A stretch of DNA of 50,298 nucleotides from Marivivens sp. (GTDB lineage: Bacteria > Pseudomonadota > Alphaproteobacteria > Rhodobacterales > Rhodobacteraceae): contig JAURFB010000008.1 in NCBI GenBank assembly GCA_030827165.1, positions 1-50,298 of the forward strand, written 5' to 3'. The first letter of the stretch is position 1; the number at the start of each line of letters is the position of its first letter. Below the pieces are notes generated by a model. It did not search any database and had not been told where the DNA came from. It worked only from the letters and a program-made list of their open reading frames with translations. Shown here one piece after another: positions 1 through 9,049 of the stretch. Position numbers and translations under genes: made by a program.

Positions 1-1
1 C

Positions 2-376
2 GACCTTCCGTCCGGCAAGGTTTCGGCGGATGACCTTTCGCGCCACCCGATCCTCGCCCATCCGCGCGGCACCGTTCCCCATCGGCAGCTTGACGATCAT
101 TTCCGCAGCGCGAACGCCAAGGTTCGGATCGTGCCCGCCACAAACAACGCTGTTTGCCTGCAAATGACCCTCGACGGACTCGGGATCGCCTGCATGCCCC
201 GACCGATGATCGAAAAGCATCTCGGCGCGGGTCGGCTGCGCGAGGACGACTATGGTTGGCGGCCCGATGCCCTCTTCTTCGAGGCGCGGTGCGACCTTGA
301 TCCCCTGCCGCCCTATATCGCGGAAGCGGCGAAGATCGCGCAGCGGCTCTCGCCGCCACAGGATCGTAATTCTTGA
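2..376 (+). CDS. LysR-family transcriptional regulator, C-terminal part (5' end outside window)
   Basis: The reading frame is open from base 2 to a TGA at 374-376 and has no start inside the window, so only about the last 124 residues are present. They look like the second half of a LysR effector-binding domain: a stretch around HPILAHPRG, then VRIVPATNNAVCLQMTLDGLGIACMP split over two secondary-structure elements, which is the usual region of a LysR protein that closes over its ligand, and a short tail. The DNA-binding N-terminus is missing. It reads toward the hyuAB operon 76 bases downstream, so it may be its regulator; that is inference, because LysR regulators are more often divergent from their targets. 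Confidence 0.75.
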   Translation, partial: DLPSGKVSADDLSRHPILAHPRGTVPHRQLDDHFRSANAKVRIVPATNNAVCLQMTLDGLGIACMPRPMIEKHLGAGRLREDDYGWRPDALFFEARCDLDPLPPYIAEAAKIAQRLSPPQDRNS

Positions 377-452
377 TCCTATAGATACAGTAAAGCGATT
401 TTTCCTTATTCACTCCCCCCGCTATAGTCGCCCCGAATTCAGGGAGGGCCAG

Positions 453-2525
453 ATGGCATCCAAGACGATCCGAGCCGGGGCCGACATCGGCGGCACCTTT
501 ACCGATGTCGTGCTCGAGGTGAGCGGGGCGACCTATTCCACCAAGGTCCTGACAACCTATTCCGCCCCCGAGGATGCAATCATCGACGGGCTTGAGCAGG
601 TCTGCGCCAAGGCAGGTATCGCGATGGCCGAGATCGGCCAGTTGATCCACGGCACGACACTGGCCACCAACGCTTTGATCGAGCGGCGCGGAGCCAAGAC
701 AGTCTTCATCACCACCGAAGGCTTTCGCGACGTGATCGAAATGCGGACCGAGAGCCGGTTCGAGCAATACGATCTGAATCTCGTTCTGCCCCTGCCCCTC
801 ATTCCACGCGACCGGCGGTTTACCCTCAAGGAACGTGTCGATGCCGGTGGCAAGATCCTGATCGCTCTGGAGGGGGCCGAGATTGAGGCGCTGGTCGAGA
901 AGCTGCGCGGGTTCGACTCGATCGCCGTCGGCTTTCTGCACAGCTATCTCAATCCCGCCCACGAACGGATGGTGCGCGACCGGCTCTCGGATTCGCTGCC
1001 GGGCGTGTCGATTTCGCTGTCGTCCGATGTCTCGCCGCAGATGCGGGAATATGAGCGGTTCAATACCACCTGCGCCAACGCCTATGTCAAACCGATGATG
1101 GAGGCCTATCTCGGCCGCCTGCGCGACAGGCTGGCGGCGGCGGGCGCGCCCTGCCCGATCTTCCTGATGCATTCGGGCGGCGGAATCATGAGCCTTGAGA
1201 ACGCCGCCGAGTTCCCCGTGCGCCTTGTCGAAAGCGGCCCGGCGGGCGGGGCGATCTATGCGGCCGATGTGGCGCGGCGGCATGGCCTGTCGCGGGTTCT
1301 CAGCTTTGACATGGGCGGCACCACGGCCAAGATCTGCCTGATCCGCGACGGGGCGCCCAAGACCGCGCGGGTCTTCGAAGTTGCCCGTTCCTACCGTTTC
1401 AAGAAGGGCTCGGGGATGCCCATCTCGATCCCGGTGATCGACATGGTCGAGATCGGCGCGGGCGGCGGATCGCTCGCGCATATCGACAGCCTCGGCCGGA
1501 TCCGCGTCGGCCCCGAAAGCGCGGGCTCCGAGCCAGGCCCCGCCTGTTATATGCGCGGCGGCGAAAGGCCAGCGGTGACGGATGCCGACCTGATCCTCGG
1601 GCGGCTGGATCCCGCCAATTTTGCAGGCGGCTCCATCGCGCTTGATCTGGCGCTTTCGGCCGGGGCGCTTGAGGCTCTCGTGGCCGAGCGCGACGATTTC
1701 GACGTGACCACCGCCGCCTATGGCGTGAGCGAGGTCGTGGACGAGAACATGGCCAACGCCGCCCGCGTCCATGCGGTCGAGAACGGAGAGGATCTGGCCG
1801 ACTACACGATGATCGCCTTCGGCGGGGCGGCGCCGCTTCATGCGGGGCGGTTGTGTGAAAAGCTCGGGATCAGCCGCCTGATCGTCCCGCCCGGAGCGGG
1901 CGTCGGCAGCGCCATCGGCTTTCTGCGCGCACCCTATTCGTTCGAGGCGACCCGATCCGTCTACATGCGGCTCGACCGCTACGACGAGGCCGCCGCGCGC
2001 GAGATCTTCGCCGCCCTGCGCGACGAGGCGCGCGGCTTTGTCCTCAATTGCGACCCGGGTGCAACCGTTCTTGCCGATCACAAGCTTTATATGCGCTATG
2101 TCGGGCAGGGCTGGGAGATCCCCGTGGCATTGACGGCCGACGAGGCCGCGAACCCGACCGCCGAGACCCTCAAGGCCCTGTTCGAGGCAGAATATTCGGC
2201 CCTGTTTGGCCGAACCGTCGCCGGATTGACCATCGAAATAACCGTTTGGGCGGTGAATGCCACCACACCGCAGGCGGAGGTGGCCCCGACCGCAGCCGCG
2301 CCCCATGCCACGCCGGCCAAGGAAGACGGCCACCGCCGCCTTTTCAGCCCCGCGCAAAACGCCGAAGTCGAGGCGCCGGTCGTCGCGCGCGCCGCCCTGT
2401 CCGATGGCAAGCGCGTCACCGGGCCCGCCATCGTCACCGAGGCGGAGACCACCATCATCGTTCCGGCGGGTTATGCCGCCACCGGCCGCGCCGACGGCTG
2501 CATCGACGTGGAGAAGCTGTCATGA
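453..2525 (+). CDS. hyuA: Hydantoinase/oxoprolinase family protein, subunit A
   Basis: A 690-residue protein of the HyuA / 5-oxoprolinase N-terminal / acetone carboxylase beta family. These enzymes use ATP to open cyclic amides such as hydantoins or 5-oxoproline, working with a HyuB partner. Visible landmarks are the first ATPase phosphate motif ADIGGTFTD (residues 10-18), HGTTLATNAL near 66 and a second glycine motif SFDMGGTTAK near 285. Length is typical for a separate A subunit. I start at ATG 453 because GGGAGGG lies just upstream; the open frame extends further 5' but into the LysR gene. It overlaps hyuB by four bases (ATGA), so the two are translationally coupled. The exact substrate cannot be read from sequence. 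Confidence 0.9.
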   Translation: MASKTIRAGADIGGTFTDVVLEVSGATYSTKVLTTYSAPEDAIIDGLEQVCAKAGIAMAEIGQLIHGTTLATNALIERRGAKTVFITTEGFRDVIEMRTESRFEQYDLNLVLPLPLIPRDRRFTLKERVDAGGKILIALEGAEIEALVEKLRGFDSIAVGFLHSYLNPAHERMVRDRLSDSLPGVSISLSSDVSPQMREYERFNTTCANAYVKPMMEAYLGRLRDRLAAAGAPCPIFLMHSGGGIMSLENAAEFPVRLVESGPAGGAIYAADVARRHGLSRVLSFDMGGTTAKICLIRDGAPKTARVFEVARSYRFKKGSGMPISIPVIDMVEIGAGGGSLAHIDSLGRIRVGPESAGSEPGPACYMRGGERPAVTDADLILGRLDPANFAGGSIALDLALSAGALEALVAERDDFDVTTAAYGVSEVVDENMANAARVHAVENGEDLADYTMIAFGGAAPLHAGRLCEKLGISRLIVPPGAGVGSAIGFLRAPYSFEATRSVYMRLDRYDEAAAREIFAALRDEARGFVLNCDPGATVLADHKLYMRYVGQGWEIPVALTADEAANPTAETLKALFEAEYSALFGRTVAGLTIEITVWAVNATTPQAEVAPTAAAPHATPAKEDGHRRLFSPAQNAEVEAPVVARAALSDGKRVTGPAIVTEAETTIIVPAGYAATGRADGCIDVEKLS

Positions 2526-4177
2526 GCGTTGCCAGGCAAATCATGTGGAACCGCCTGATCTCGATTGTCGAAGAACAGGCGCAGGCGCTTGTCCGCACCG
2601 CCTTTTCAACCTCGGTGCGCGAGGCGGGCGATCTTTCGGCAGGGGTCTATGACGCCGAAGGAAAGATGCTCGCCCAAGCCGTCACCGGCACGCCTGGCCA
2701 CGTCAACGCCATGGCCGATGCCGTCCCGCATTTCATGCGCGAGATCGGCGTCGAGACGATGCGCGAGGGCGATGTCTATATCACCAACGATCCGTGGATG
2801 GGCACGGGGCATCTGCATGATATCACCGTCGTGACCCCCGCCTTCCACAAGGGCCAGCGGGTCGGCTTTTTCGCCTGCACTGCCCATGTCGTCGATATCG
2901 GCGGGCGTGGCTTTGGCGCGGATGGCAATTCGCTTTATGAAGAGGGATTTCAAATCCCTATCATGCGCTTTGCCGATCGGGGCGAGGTCGACATGACGCT
3001 TGTGCGGCTCCTGCGGATCAACACCCGCGAACCCGACCAGCTGATCGGCGATATCTATGCGCTGGCCGCCTGCAACGAGATCGGTCAGCGGCGCCTTTCC
3101 GAGATGCTCTCGGAATACGAGACCCCCGATCTTGCCGAGATCGGCGATTTCATCCTTACCGCCTCGCGCCGCGCCACGCTCGAACGCATCGCCGCCCTGC
3201 CCCGCGCCACGGCCAAAGCCGCGATGCAGATCGACGGCTATGCCAAGCCGATTGACCTTGTGTGCGAGGTCACGGTCGAAGAGGGCCGGATCACCTGCGA
3301 TTGGACCGGCACCAGCGGGACGGACCCCAAAGGCATCAACGTGCCGATGGTCTATACCAAGGCCTATGCCTGCTATGCCCTGAAATGCGCCATCGCGCCG
3401 GATATTCCCAACAATTCGGCCAGCCTCGAACCTTTCGAGATCACCGCCCCCGAAGGCACCATCGTCAATGCCCTTCGTCCCGCGCCCGTGGCCCTGCGCC
3501 ATGTCATCGGCCACCTGATCCCCGATACCGTCTTTGGCGCGCTTGATCAGATCCTGCCCGCCACGGTTCCCGCCGAAGGCGCGGGCGCGCTCTGCAATTT
3601 TCAGGTCTCGCTGCGGCCCACCCGCCCCGGCGGGCGGCGGTCCGAGGTTCTGACCTTCAACTCCGGCGGCGCGGGCGCCCGGCCGTCACTTGACGGGCTG
3701 AATGCCACGGCCTTCCCCTCGGGCGTCATGACCATGCCCGTTGAGGCCACCGAACACGCCGGCCCCGTGATCATCTGGCGCAAAGAGCTGCGCCCCGATT
3801 CGGGCGGCGCGGGCCAGCATCGCGGCGGCCTTGGGCAATTCATGGAGGTCGGTGCGCGCGTTGGGCACGAGTTTGATTTCTCGGCCATGTTCGACCGCGT
3901 CGATCACCCCGCACGCGGCCGCCACGGCGCCGCGGATGGCGCCCCGACCGAGGTCCGCCTTTCAACCGGCGCGGTGATGCGCGGCAAGGGCAAATTTCGC
4001 GTCGAAGAGGGCACCCGTGTCCTCCTTTCCTTCCCCGGCGGCGGCGGCTATGGCGCCGCACGCACGCGGGATCGAAAGGCTGTTCTGAACGATCTCAAGC
4101 TCGGCTATATCTCGGCCAGATCGGCCGAGGACGACTATGGCCTGACCCCATCCGAGATCGCGGAGGCGCTGCGGTGA
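2522..4177 (+). CDS. hyuB: Hydantoinase B/oxoprolinase family protein
   Basis: A 551-residue HyuB-type subunit, partner of the preceding HyuA in an ATP-dependent cyclic-amide hydrolase. The family signature TNDPWMGTGHLHD lies near residues 87-99, with a glycine-rich C-terminal region GGGGYG typical of the family. The ATG at 2522 overlaps the hyuA stop (ATGA), and its own stop overlaps the GTG start of the next gene (GTGA), so three genes are chained by four-base overlaps. This favours one mRNA and roughly equal subunit synthesis. Alternatives within the superfamily (N-methylhydantoinase, 5-oxoprolinase, acetone carboxylase beta/alpha) cannot be separated by eye; there is no acetone carboxylase gamma-like gene next door. 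Confidence 0.9.
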   Translation: MSVARQIMWNRLISIVEEQAQALVRTAFSTSVREAGDLSAGVYDAEGKMLAQAVTGTPGHVNAMADAVPHFMREIGVETMREGDVYITNDPWMGTGHLHDITVVTPAFHKGQRVGFFACTAHVVDIGGRGFGADGNSLYEEGFQIPIMRFADRGEVDMTLVRLLRINTREPDQLIGDIYALAACNEIGQRRLSEMLSEYETPDLAEIGDFILTASRRATLERIAALPRATAKAAMQIDGYAKPIDLVCEVTVEEGRITCDWTGTSGTDPKGINVPMVYTKAYACYALKCAIAPDIPNNSASLEPFEITAPEGTIVNALRPAPVALRHVIGHLIPDTVFGALDQILPATVPAEGAGALCNFQVSLRPTRPGGRRSEVLTFNSGGAGARPSLDGLNATAFPSGVMTMPVEATEHAGPVIIWRKELRPDSGGAGQHRGGLGQFMEVGARVGHEFDFSAMFDRVDHPARGRHGAADGAPTEVRLSTGAVMRGKGKFRVEEGTRVLLSFPGGGGYGAARTRDRKAVLNDLKLGYISARSAEDDYGLTPSEIAEALR

Positions 4178-5370
4178 TATCGACACCCGACCACAAGACC
4201 TACGACGTCGTCATCATCGGCGGTGCGATGATTGGCTCGTCGGCCGCCTTCTGGCTCACCCGCAACCCCGCCTTTCAGGGCCGCGTCCTCGTGGTCGAAC
4301 GCGACCCCAGCTATGAATTCGCCTCGACCTCGCACACCAATTCCTGCATCCGCCAGCAGTTCGGTTCCGAGGTGAACGTTCTGATCAGCCGCTTCGGGGC
4401 CGAGTTCGTCCATAATTTCAAAGCCTATATGGACGACGAGGCCGCGCCCGATATCCTCCTCCATTCCTTCGGCTACCTCTACCTCGCCGACACCCCCGCC
4501 TTCGCCGAGGTGCTGCGGGACAATGCGGCGATGCAGAACCGGCTCGGCGCCGCGACCCGTATCCTGACCCCCGACGAAATCGCCGCCGAGTGGCCCTTCT
4601 ACGATCTGGATGGCATCCTCTGCGGCAGCCACAATCCGGTCGACGAGGGCTATTTCGACGGCGGCACGATCTTCGACTGGTTCCGCCGCAAGGCCAGGGC
4701 CCGCGGCGCGGAATACATCCACAACTCCGTCACCGGCATCACCCGCGAGGGAGGCAAGGTCACAGCCGTGACGCTCGCCTCGGGCGAGACCATCGGCGCG
4801 GGCGTGATCGTCAACGCCTCGGGCCCTCGCGCCCATGTCACCGCGCAAATGGCCGGCCTGTCGATCCCGGTCGAACCGCGCCGCCGCTTCACCTGGATCT
4901 TCCAGGCTGCCGATCCCCTGCCCAAGGACTTGCCGCTCACCATCGATCCGTCCGGCGTGCATATGCGGACCGACGGCAAATATTATATGTGCGGCTGCCC
5001 GCCCGACGAGGATCCGGCCGTCGCCTTCGACGATTTCTCGATGGACCATCACATCTGGGAAACCAAGGTCTGGCCCGCCATCGCCACCCGTGTTCCCGCG
5101 TTTGAGAAGATCAAGGTCATCAACCACTGGGTCGGCCACTATGCCTATAACACGCTCGACCAGAACGCGGTGATCGGCGCCCATCCCGAGGTTCCGAACT
5201 TCCTCTTTTGCAATGGATTCTCGGGCCACGGCCTGCAACAGTCGCCGGCGATGGGCCGCGGGATCGCCGAATTGATCCTGCATGGCGCCTACCAGACGCT
5301 TGACCTCACGGATCTCGGCTATGACCGTATCCTCGCCAATCGCCCGCTTCTAGAGCGGGCCGTGATCTGA
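4174..5370 (+). CDS. FAD-dependent oxidoreductase, DAO (D-amino acid oxidase/sarcosine oxidase) family
   Basis: A 398-residue flavoenzyme of the DAO superfamily. The N-terminus carries the beta-alpha-beta FAD motif VVIIGGAMIGSS (residues 12-23) followed by an acidic residue in VVERD, and the C-terminus has the second FAD contact FCNGFSGHGLQQSP near 348-361. It most resembles FOXRED1/sarcosine-oxidase-like members that oxidise secondary or tertiary amines with oxygen. It begins at GTG 4174 overlapping the hyuB stop. In an operon with a cyclic-amide hydrolase, a plausible role is oxidising the N-substituted amino acid released after ring opening, for example a sarcosine-like product, but this is inference and no residue fixes the substrate. 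Confidence 0.85.
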   Translation: MISTPDHKTYDVVIIGGAMIGSSAAFWLTRNPAFQGRVLVVERDPSYEFASTSHTNSCIRQQFGSEVNVLISRFGAEFVHNFKAYMDDEAAPDILLHSFGYLYLADTPAFAEVLRDNAAMQNRLGAATRILTPDEIAAEWPFYDLDGILCGSHNPVDEGYFDGGTIFDWFRRKARARGAEYIHNSVTGITREGGKVTAVTLASGETIGAGVIVNASGPRAHVTAQMAGLSIPVEPRRRFTWIFQAADPLPKDLPLTIDPSGVHMRTDGKYYMCGCPPDEDPAVAFDDFSMDHHIWETKVWPAIATRVPAFEKIKVINHWVGHYAYNTLDQNAVIGAHPEVPNFLFCNGFSGHGLQQSPAMGRGIAELILHGAYQTLDLTDLGYDRILANRPLLERAVI

Positions 5371-5382
5371 AGGAGAACAGGG

Positions 5383-6225
5383 ATGTTCAACAAACTCGTC
5401 CTCACCGGCGCGCGCGGCAACCTCGGCAACGAATTGCGCCCCGTCCTGGCCCGAATGGCCCGCGAGCTTGTCAGCACCGATATCCGCGAGGCCCCCGACG
5501 CCCTCGCCCCCAACGAGACCTACGTTCAGGCCGACATCGCCGATTTCGCCACTGTCGAGCCGCTCCTCGAAGGGGCCGACATGGTGATCCACTTTGGCGC
5601 CATCGTCGATGAAAAGCCGTTCGAAGAGCTTCTCGGCCCCAACTACATCGGCGCCTATAACGTCTGGGAGGCCGCGCACCGCCACGGCGTGCGCCGCGTC
5701 GTCTATGCCTCCTCGATCCATGCCGTGGGCCTCAGCGAAACGAACCGCGGCATCGACACCGACGAACCACACCGCCCCGATACCTTCTATGGCCTTGCCA
5801 AATGCTTCGCCGAAGACTTGGGCAAAATGTATTGGGAAAAGCGCGGGATCGAGGCGGTCTGCCTGCGCATCCTCTCCTGCACGCCCGAGCCGCAAAACGT
5901 CCGCGCCCTCGGCACATGGCTCAGCTACCGCGACATGGTCCAGCTCGTCGTGCGCTCGATCGAAACACCGGTAACAGGCTTCACCGTCGCCTATGGCGTC
6001 TCCGGCAACACCCGCGCGCCGGTCTCCAACCACAAGGTGGGCTTCCTCGGCTACAAACCGCAGGACAACGCCGAAGACTGGGCCGAAGCCCTCTTCGCCA
6101 AGGCCATCGAGCCCAATCCCCAAGACCTCGCGCAATCGCGCCTCGGTGGCCCCTTTGCCAGCGTCAAGCTCGGCGAAAGCGGCATCGCCGGCATCCAGGC
6201 CATGACCGCCGGCAAGAAAGCCTGA
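5383..6225 (+). CDS. NAD-dependent epimerase/dehydratase family protein, uronate dehydrogenase-like
   Basis: A 280-residue short-chain (extended-type) dehydrogenase. The N-terminal Rossmann motif is LVLTGARGNLGNE (residues 5-17), an acidic residue follows at the end of beta-2 (STDIRE), and the active site has a serine-rich strand YASSIHAVG and the YGLAKCFAED helix with the catalytic Tyr and Lys. The short length, ILSCTPEP and the C-terminal HKVGFLGYKPQDNAED stretch match my memory of bacterial uronate dehydrogenase, which oxidises glucuronate or galacturonate to the aldarolactone. A clear AAGGAG precedes ATG 5383, 12 bases after the oxidoreductase stop, so it is the last operon gene. A different sugar or cyclic substrate is possible. 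Confidence 0.8.
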   Translation: MFNKLVLTGARGNLGNELRPVLARMARELVSTDIREAPDALAPNETYVQADIADFATVEPLLEGADMVIHFGAIVDEKPFEELLGPNYIGAYNVWEAAHRHGVRRVVYASSIHAVGLSETNRGIDTDEPHRPDTFYGLAKCFAEDLGKMYWEKRGIEAVCLRILSCTPEPQNVRALGTWLSYRDMVQLVVRSIETPVTGFTVAYGVSGNTRAPVSNHKVGFLGYKPQDNAEDWAEALFAKAIEPNPQDLAQSRLGGPFASVKLGESGIAGIQAMTAGKKA

Positions 6226-6229
6226 GGCC

Positions 6230-6289
6230 GCTTCTTTTGGCCCAAAATACTCCGGGGGAGCGCCACTAAGCGCGGGGGCAGAGCCCCCT
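6230..6289. repeat. Intergenic structured repeat, copy 1
   Basis: Conserved block GCTTCTTTTGGCCC followed by AAATACTCCGGGGG, then a weak stem (GCGC arms) and a GGGGGC-AGA-GCCCCC hairpin at 6274-6288. It lies between the convergent uronate-dehydrogenase-like gene and rpe, starting five bases after the first stop; the rpe stop codon (6288-6290) overlaps the hairpin. Three further copies are at 11387, 13850 and 32208. Confidence 0.85.
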
Positions 6290-6977
6290 ACCGCGCCGCT
6301 GCGGCGGCGGCGCGGATCGCGCGGATGTTCTGGCCGTAAACAGCAGGGTTCGACACCGACCCGCCCTTGAACACCGCCGAGCCCGCCACAAAGCAATCGG
6401 CACCCGCCGCCACCAGCGAGCCAACGGTGACGGGGTCAACCCCGCCGTCGACCTGAATCATGATCTCCCGATCGCCGATCATCTGGCGCACCTTGCGGAC
6501 CTTCTCGACTGCCGAGGGGATGAACCTTTGCCCGCCGAAACCGGGGTTCACGCTCATCACCAGAACCATGTCGACGAGATCGAGCAGGTGCTCGATGCTC
6601 TCGGCGGGCGTGCCAGGGTTGAGCGAGACGCCGGCCATCTTGCCCGTCGCCTTGATCGCCTGAAGCGTGCGGTGGATGTGTGGCCCAGCTTCGATATGGG
6701 CGGTGATCATGTCAGCGCCCGCCTCGGCATAGGCGTCGATATAGGGGTCGACCGGCGCGATCATCAGATGCACGTCCATGAAGGTCTTGACGTGCGGCCG
6801 GAAGGCTTTGACCGCCGGCGGGCCGAATGTCAGGTTCGGCACGAAATGCCCGTCCATCACATCCACATGGACCCAATCTGCGCCCTCGGCCTCGATCGCA
6901 CGGATCTCGGCGCCAAAGTTGGCGAAATCGGCCGAAAGGATCGACGGGGCGATCTTGATGCGACGATCGAATGTCAT
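6288..6977 (-). CDS. rpe: Ribulose-phosphate 3-epimerase
   Basis: A 229-residue TIM-barrel enzyme interconverting ribulose 5-phosphate and xylulose 5-phosphate in the pentose phosphate and Calvin pathways. Family landmarks: [15 protein letters not shown] at the N-terminus, [17 protein letters not shown] with metal-binding residues, the DVHLMI strand, VNPGFGGQ for phosphate binding, and QVDGGV with the second catalytic Asp. I start at ATG 6977 because GGAAGGA lies six bases upstream; a further ATG at 6998 would add only seven residues and has no such site. The stop codon lies inside repeat copy 1. It is divergent from the AraC gene and may be singly transcribed. Confidence 0.95.
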   Translation of the reverse strand: MTFDRRIKIAPSILSADFANFGAEIRAIEAEGADWVHVDVMDGHFVPNLTFGPPAVKAFRPHVKTFMDVHLMIAPVDPYIDAYAEAGADMITAHIEAGPHIHRTLQAIKATGKMAGVSLNPGTPAESIEHLLDLVDMVLVMSVNPGFGGQRFIPSAVEKVRKVRQMIGDREIMIQVDGGVDPVTVGSLVAAGADCFVAGSAVFKGGSVSNPAVYGQNIRAIRAAAAAAR

Positions 6978-7009
6978 GACGGCTCCTTCCAGGGGCATTT
7001 GCAGTTCCT

Positions 7010-7030
7010 CTAGCCTGAAACTATGGCTAG
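7010..7030. promoter_or_regulatory. Inverted repeat in the rpe/AraC divergent region
   Basis: Arms CTAGCC (7010-7015) and GGCTAG (7025-7030) with a nine-base centre, in the 135-base gap between the divergent rpe and AraC genes. It could be a small operator or leader hairpin for rpe. Arms are short, so chance is possible. Confidence 0.3.
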
Positions 7031-7112
7031 GTCACGCCCCCGTCACGCCCGAAAGCCGCCCTGCGGCAAGTTGGCCAAGCGACCTTGCAGCCTCATGTGC
7101 TAGGGGAAAGCC

Positions 7113-7964
7113 ATGCTTCGGATCACTCTGACCCATCGGGACATCCTCCAAAACGGCGCGGCCTATCATGTTGCCCGCGCCAGCCTTGCCAATACCCGGC
7201 CCAAGGCTCTGCACGATCACGATTTCCCCGAGCTTCTCTGGGTCCAGAACGGCAAGGTCCGCCAGTCTCTGCCCGACCGCAAACTGACCCTCGAAGAGGG
7301 CGATCTTCTTTTCGTCCGACCTGACCACGCCCATGCGCTTCAGGGGGTCGGAGAGGCCGCGATGGTCGTCAGCGTCACCTTCCGGCCCGAGATCATCGAC
7401 AGCCTCGGCGCGCGCCACCCCGAGCTGGCCGGCCATCTCTTCTGGTCCGATGCGCCCGAACCGGTGATTATCCGCCGCGATATGCGCAAGCTCGCCGATC
7501 TCAACCGCGCCGCGCTTCGGCTGGAACGGGCGTCCAGAACGGCGCTCGAGGCCGAGGCCTTCCTTCTGCCACTTTGCGCCGAGCTGGTGCAGGAAATTCC
7601 TCCCGAAACGCCGTCCGAGGCCCCGCCCGCATGGCTGACCGAGGCCTGCCTTGCCGCGCAAGACCCGGCCGTATTCCGCGAGGGTGCGGCCGGTTTCGTG
7701 CGCCTTACCGGTCGCGCCCATCCCCATGTCAGCCGCACCGCGCGGCGCTATCTGGGGCAAAGCCCGTCTGAATTCATCAATGCCTTGCGGATGGAATTCG
7801 CCGCCCGTCGGCTGAGTGGCACCGAAGATCCCCTTCCCGAGATCGCCGCAGAGCGCGGGATCCCGAATCTGAGCCATTTCCACAAGCTGTTCCGCGCCCA
7901 TCACGGCGAGACGCCGCACCAATTCCGCAAGCAGTTTCAGCGCAATCTGGTTCAGCCCGCATAA
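7113..7964 (+). CDS. AraC-family transcriptional regulator with N-terminal cupin domain
   Basis: A 283-residue protein. The N-terminal half is a cupin-like sensor (HDHDFPELLWVQNG, then GDLLFVRPDHAHAL) as in AraC and ChbR; the last about 95 residues form the two helix-turn-helix motifs of the AraC/XylS family, ending in GIPNLSHFHKLFRAHHG and TPHQFRKQ, the typical second-helix region. The usual role is a sugar- or small-molecule-responsive regulator of neighbouring genes. AGGGGAAAG precedes ATG 7113. It stops only three bases before the palindrome in front of deoC, so it may regulate or be co-regulated with deoC-ALDH16, although that palindrome looks more like a GntR/FCD site than an AraC direct repeat. 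Confidence 0.9.
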   Translation: MLRITLTHRDILQNGAAYHVARASLANTRPKALHDHDFPELLWVQNGKVRQSLPDRKLTLEEGDLLFVRPDHAHALQGVGEAAMVVSVTFRPEIIDSLGARHPELAGHLFWSDAPEPVIIRRDMRKLADLNRAALRLERASRTALEAEAFLLPLCAELVQEIPPETPSEAPPAWLTEACLAAQDPAVFREGAAGFVRLTGRAHPHVSRTARRYLGQSPSEFINALRMEFAARRLSGTEDPLPEIAAERGIPNLSHFHKLFRAHHGETPHQFRKQFQRNLVQPA

Positions 7965-7967
7965 AGA

Positions 7968-7998
7968 GTTTGACCAAGTGGTCAAACCTTGCCAATAG
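7968..7998 (+). promoter_or_regulatory. Palindromic operator overlapping a candidate deoC promoter
   Basis: Perfect nine-base arms GTTTGACCA (7968-7976) and TGGTCAAAC (7979-7987) separated by AG. A sigma-70-like pair overlaps it: TTGACC at 7970-7975, 17-base spacer, CAATAG at 7993-7998. A bound protein would cover the -35 box, so repression of deoC-ALDH16 is expected. The half-sites recur partly upstream of the PdhR-like gene at 43247. The regulator is not known. Confidence 0.7.
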
Positions 7999-8040
7999 CC
8001 TTGCCGCATGTAACGCTAGCCGCACCCGCGGGAGGCCAAA

Positions 8041-9045
8041 TTGGAAACCAAAGCGATCAGTCCCACTGCCGTTACCACGACGGCGCATTTGCCCCAGCTG
8101 CACCTGCCCAGAAACGAGGGCATGGAGCTTGATCTCGACCGGGTTGCCTCGGTTCAGGCCAATACCTCGGCCATCGAGCGCCGCGCGGCGACCCTGCCGG
8201 GCCGCCGGTCGGTGAAGAAGGAATATCAGGCCGCATGGCTTCTCAAGGCGATCAGCCTGATCGACCTGACCACCCTCTCGGGTGACGATACCGACGGCCG
8301 CGTCAGGCGCCTGTGCGCCAAGGCCCGTCAGCCGGTCGCCCCCGCGCTTCTGGGCAAACTTGGCATGAGTGGCCTGACCGTCGGCGCCGTCTGCGTCTAT
8401 CACGATATGGTCCCCGCCGCTGTCCGCGCCCTTGAAGGCACCAACATCCCCGTCGCCGCCGTTTCAACCGGCTTTCCGGCGGGCCTTTCGCCCTATCACC
8501 TGCGCATTCAGGAAATTCGCGAAAGCGTTGCCGCCGGTGCCAATGAGATCGACATCGTCATCTCGCGTCGCCATGTCCTGACCCAGAACTGGCAGGCGCT
8601 CTATGACGAGATGCGCGAAATGCGCGAGGCCTGCGGCGACGCCCATGTGAAGGCGATCCTCGCCACTGGCGAGCTTGGCACCCTCCGCAACGTCGCCCGG
8701 GCAAGCCTCATCTGCATGATGGCCGGCGCCGATTTCATCAAGACCTCGACCGGCAAGGAGCCGATCAACGCAACCCTGCCTGTCTCGCTCACTATGATCC
8801 GCGCGATCCGCGATTACGAGACGCGCACCGGCTTCAAGGTCGGCTACAAACCCGCCGGCGGCATCTCCAAGGCCAAGGATTCGCTCGTCTATCTCTCGAT
8901 GATGAAGGACGAGCTTGGCAACCGCTGGCTCCAGCCCGATCTCTTCCGCTTCGGTGCCTCGAGCCTTCTGGGCGACATCGAACGGCAACTCGAACATTAC
9001 GTCACCGGCGCCTATTCGGCCCAGTGGCGCCACGCGATTGGATAA
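8041..9045 (+). CDS. deoC: Deoxyribose-phosphate aldolase
   Basis: A 334-residue class I aldolase that splits 2-deoxyribose 5-phosphate into acetaldehyde and glyceraldehyde 3-phosphate, the last step of deoxynucleoside breakdown. Visible are the Schiff-base segment DFIKTSTGKEPINATLP, the preceding catalytic strand AILATGELGT, and GYKPAGGI with the second active-site Lys. The N-terminal extension of about 60 residues is usual in the longer alphaproteobacterial form. The start is a TTG at 8041 with GGGAGG six bases upstream; the next ATG (8121) lacks a good site. It is followed four bases later by ALDH16, which can remove the acetaldehyde produced. Confidence 0.93.
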   Translation: METKAISPTAVTTTAHLPQLHLPRNEGMELDLDRVASVQANTSAIERRAATLPGRRSVKKEYQAAWLLKAISLIDLTTLSGDDTDGRVRRLCAKARQPVAPALLGKLGMSGLTVGAVCVYHDMVPAAVRALEGTNIPVAAVSTGFPAGLSPYHLRIQEIRESVAAGANEIDIVISRRHVLTQNWQALYDEMREMREACGDAHVKAILATGELGTLRNVARASLICMMAGADFIKTSTGKEPINATLPVSLTMIRAIRDYETRTGFKVGYKPAGGISKAKDSLVYLSMMKDELGNRWLQPDLFRFGASSLLGDIERQLEHYVTGAYSAQWRHAIG

Positions 9046-9049
9046 GCGC

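Noticed and set aside
252-452. Extended N-terminus for hyuA
   Set aside because: Would run into the LysR gene; GGGAGGG before ATG 453 and the family N-terminus both support the shorter form.
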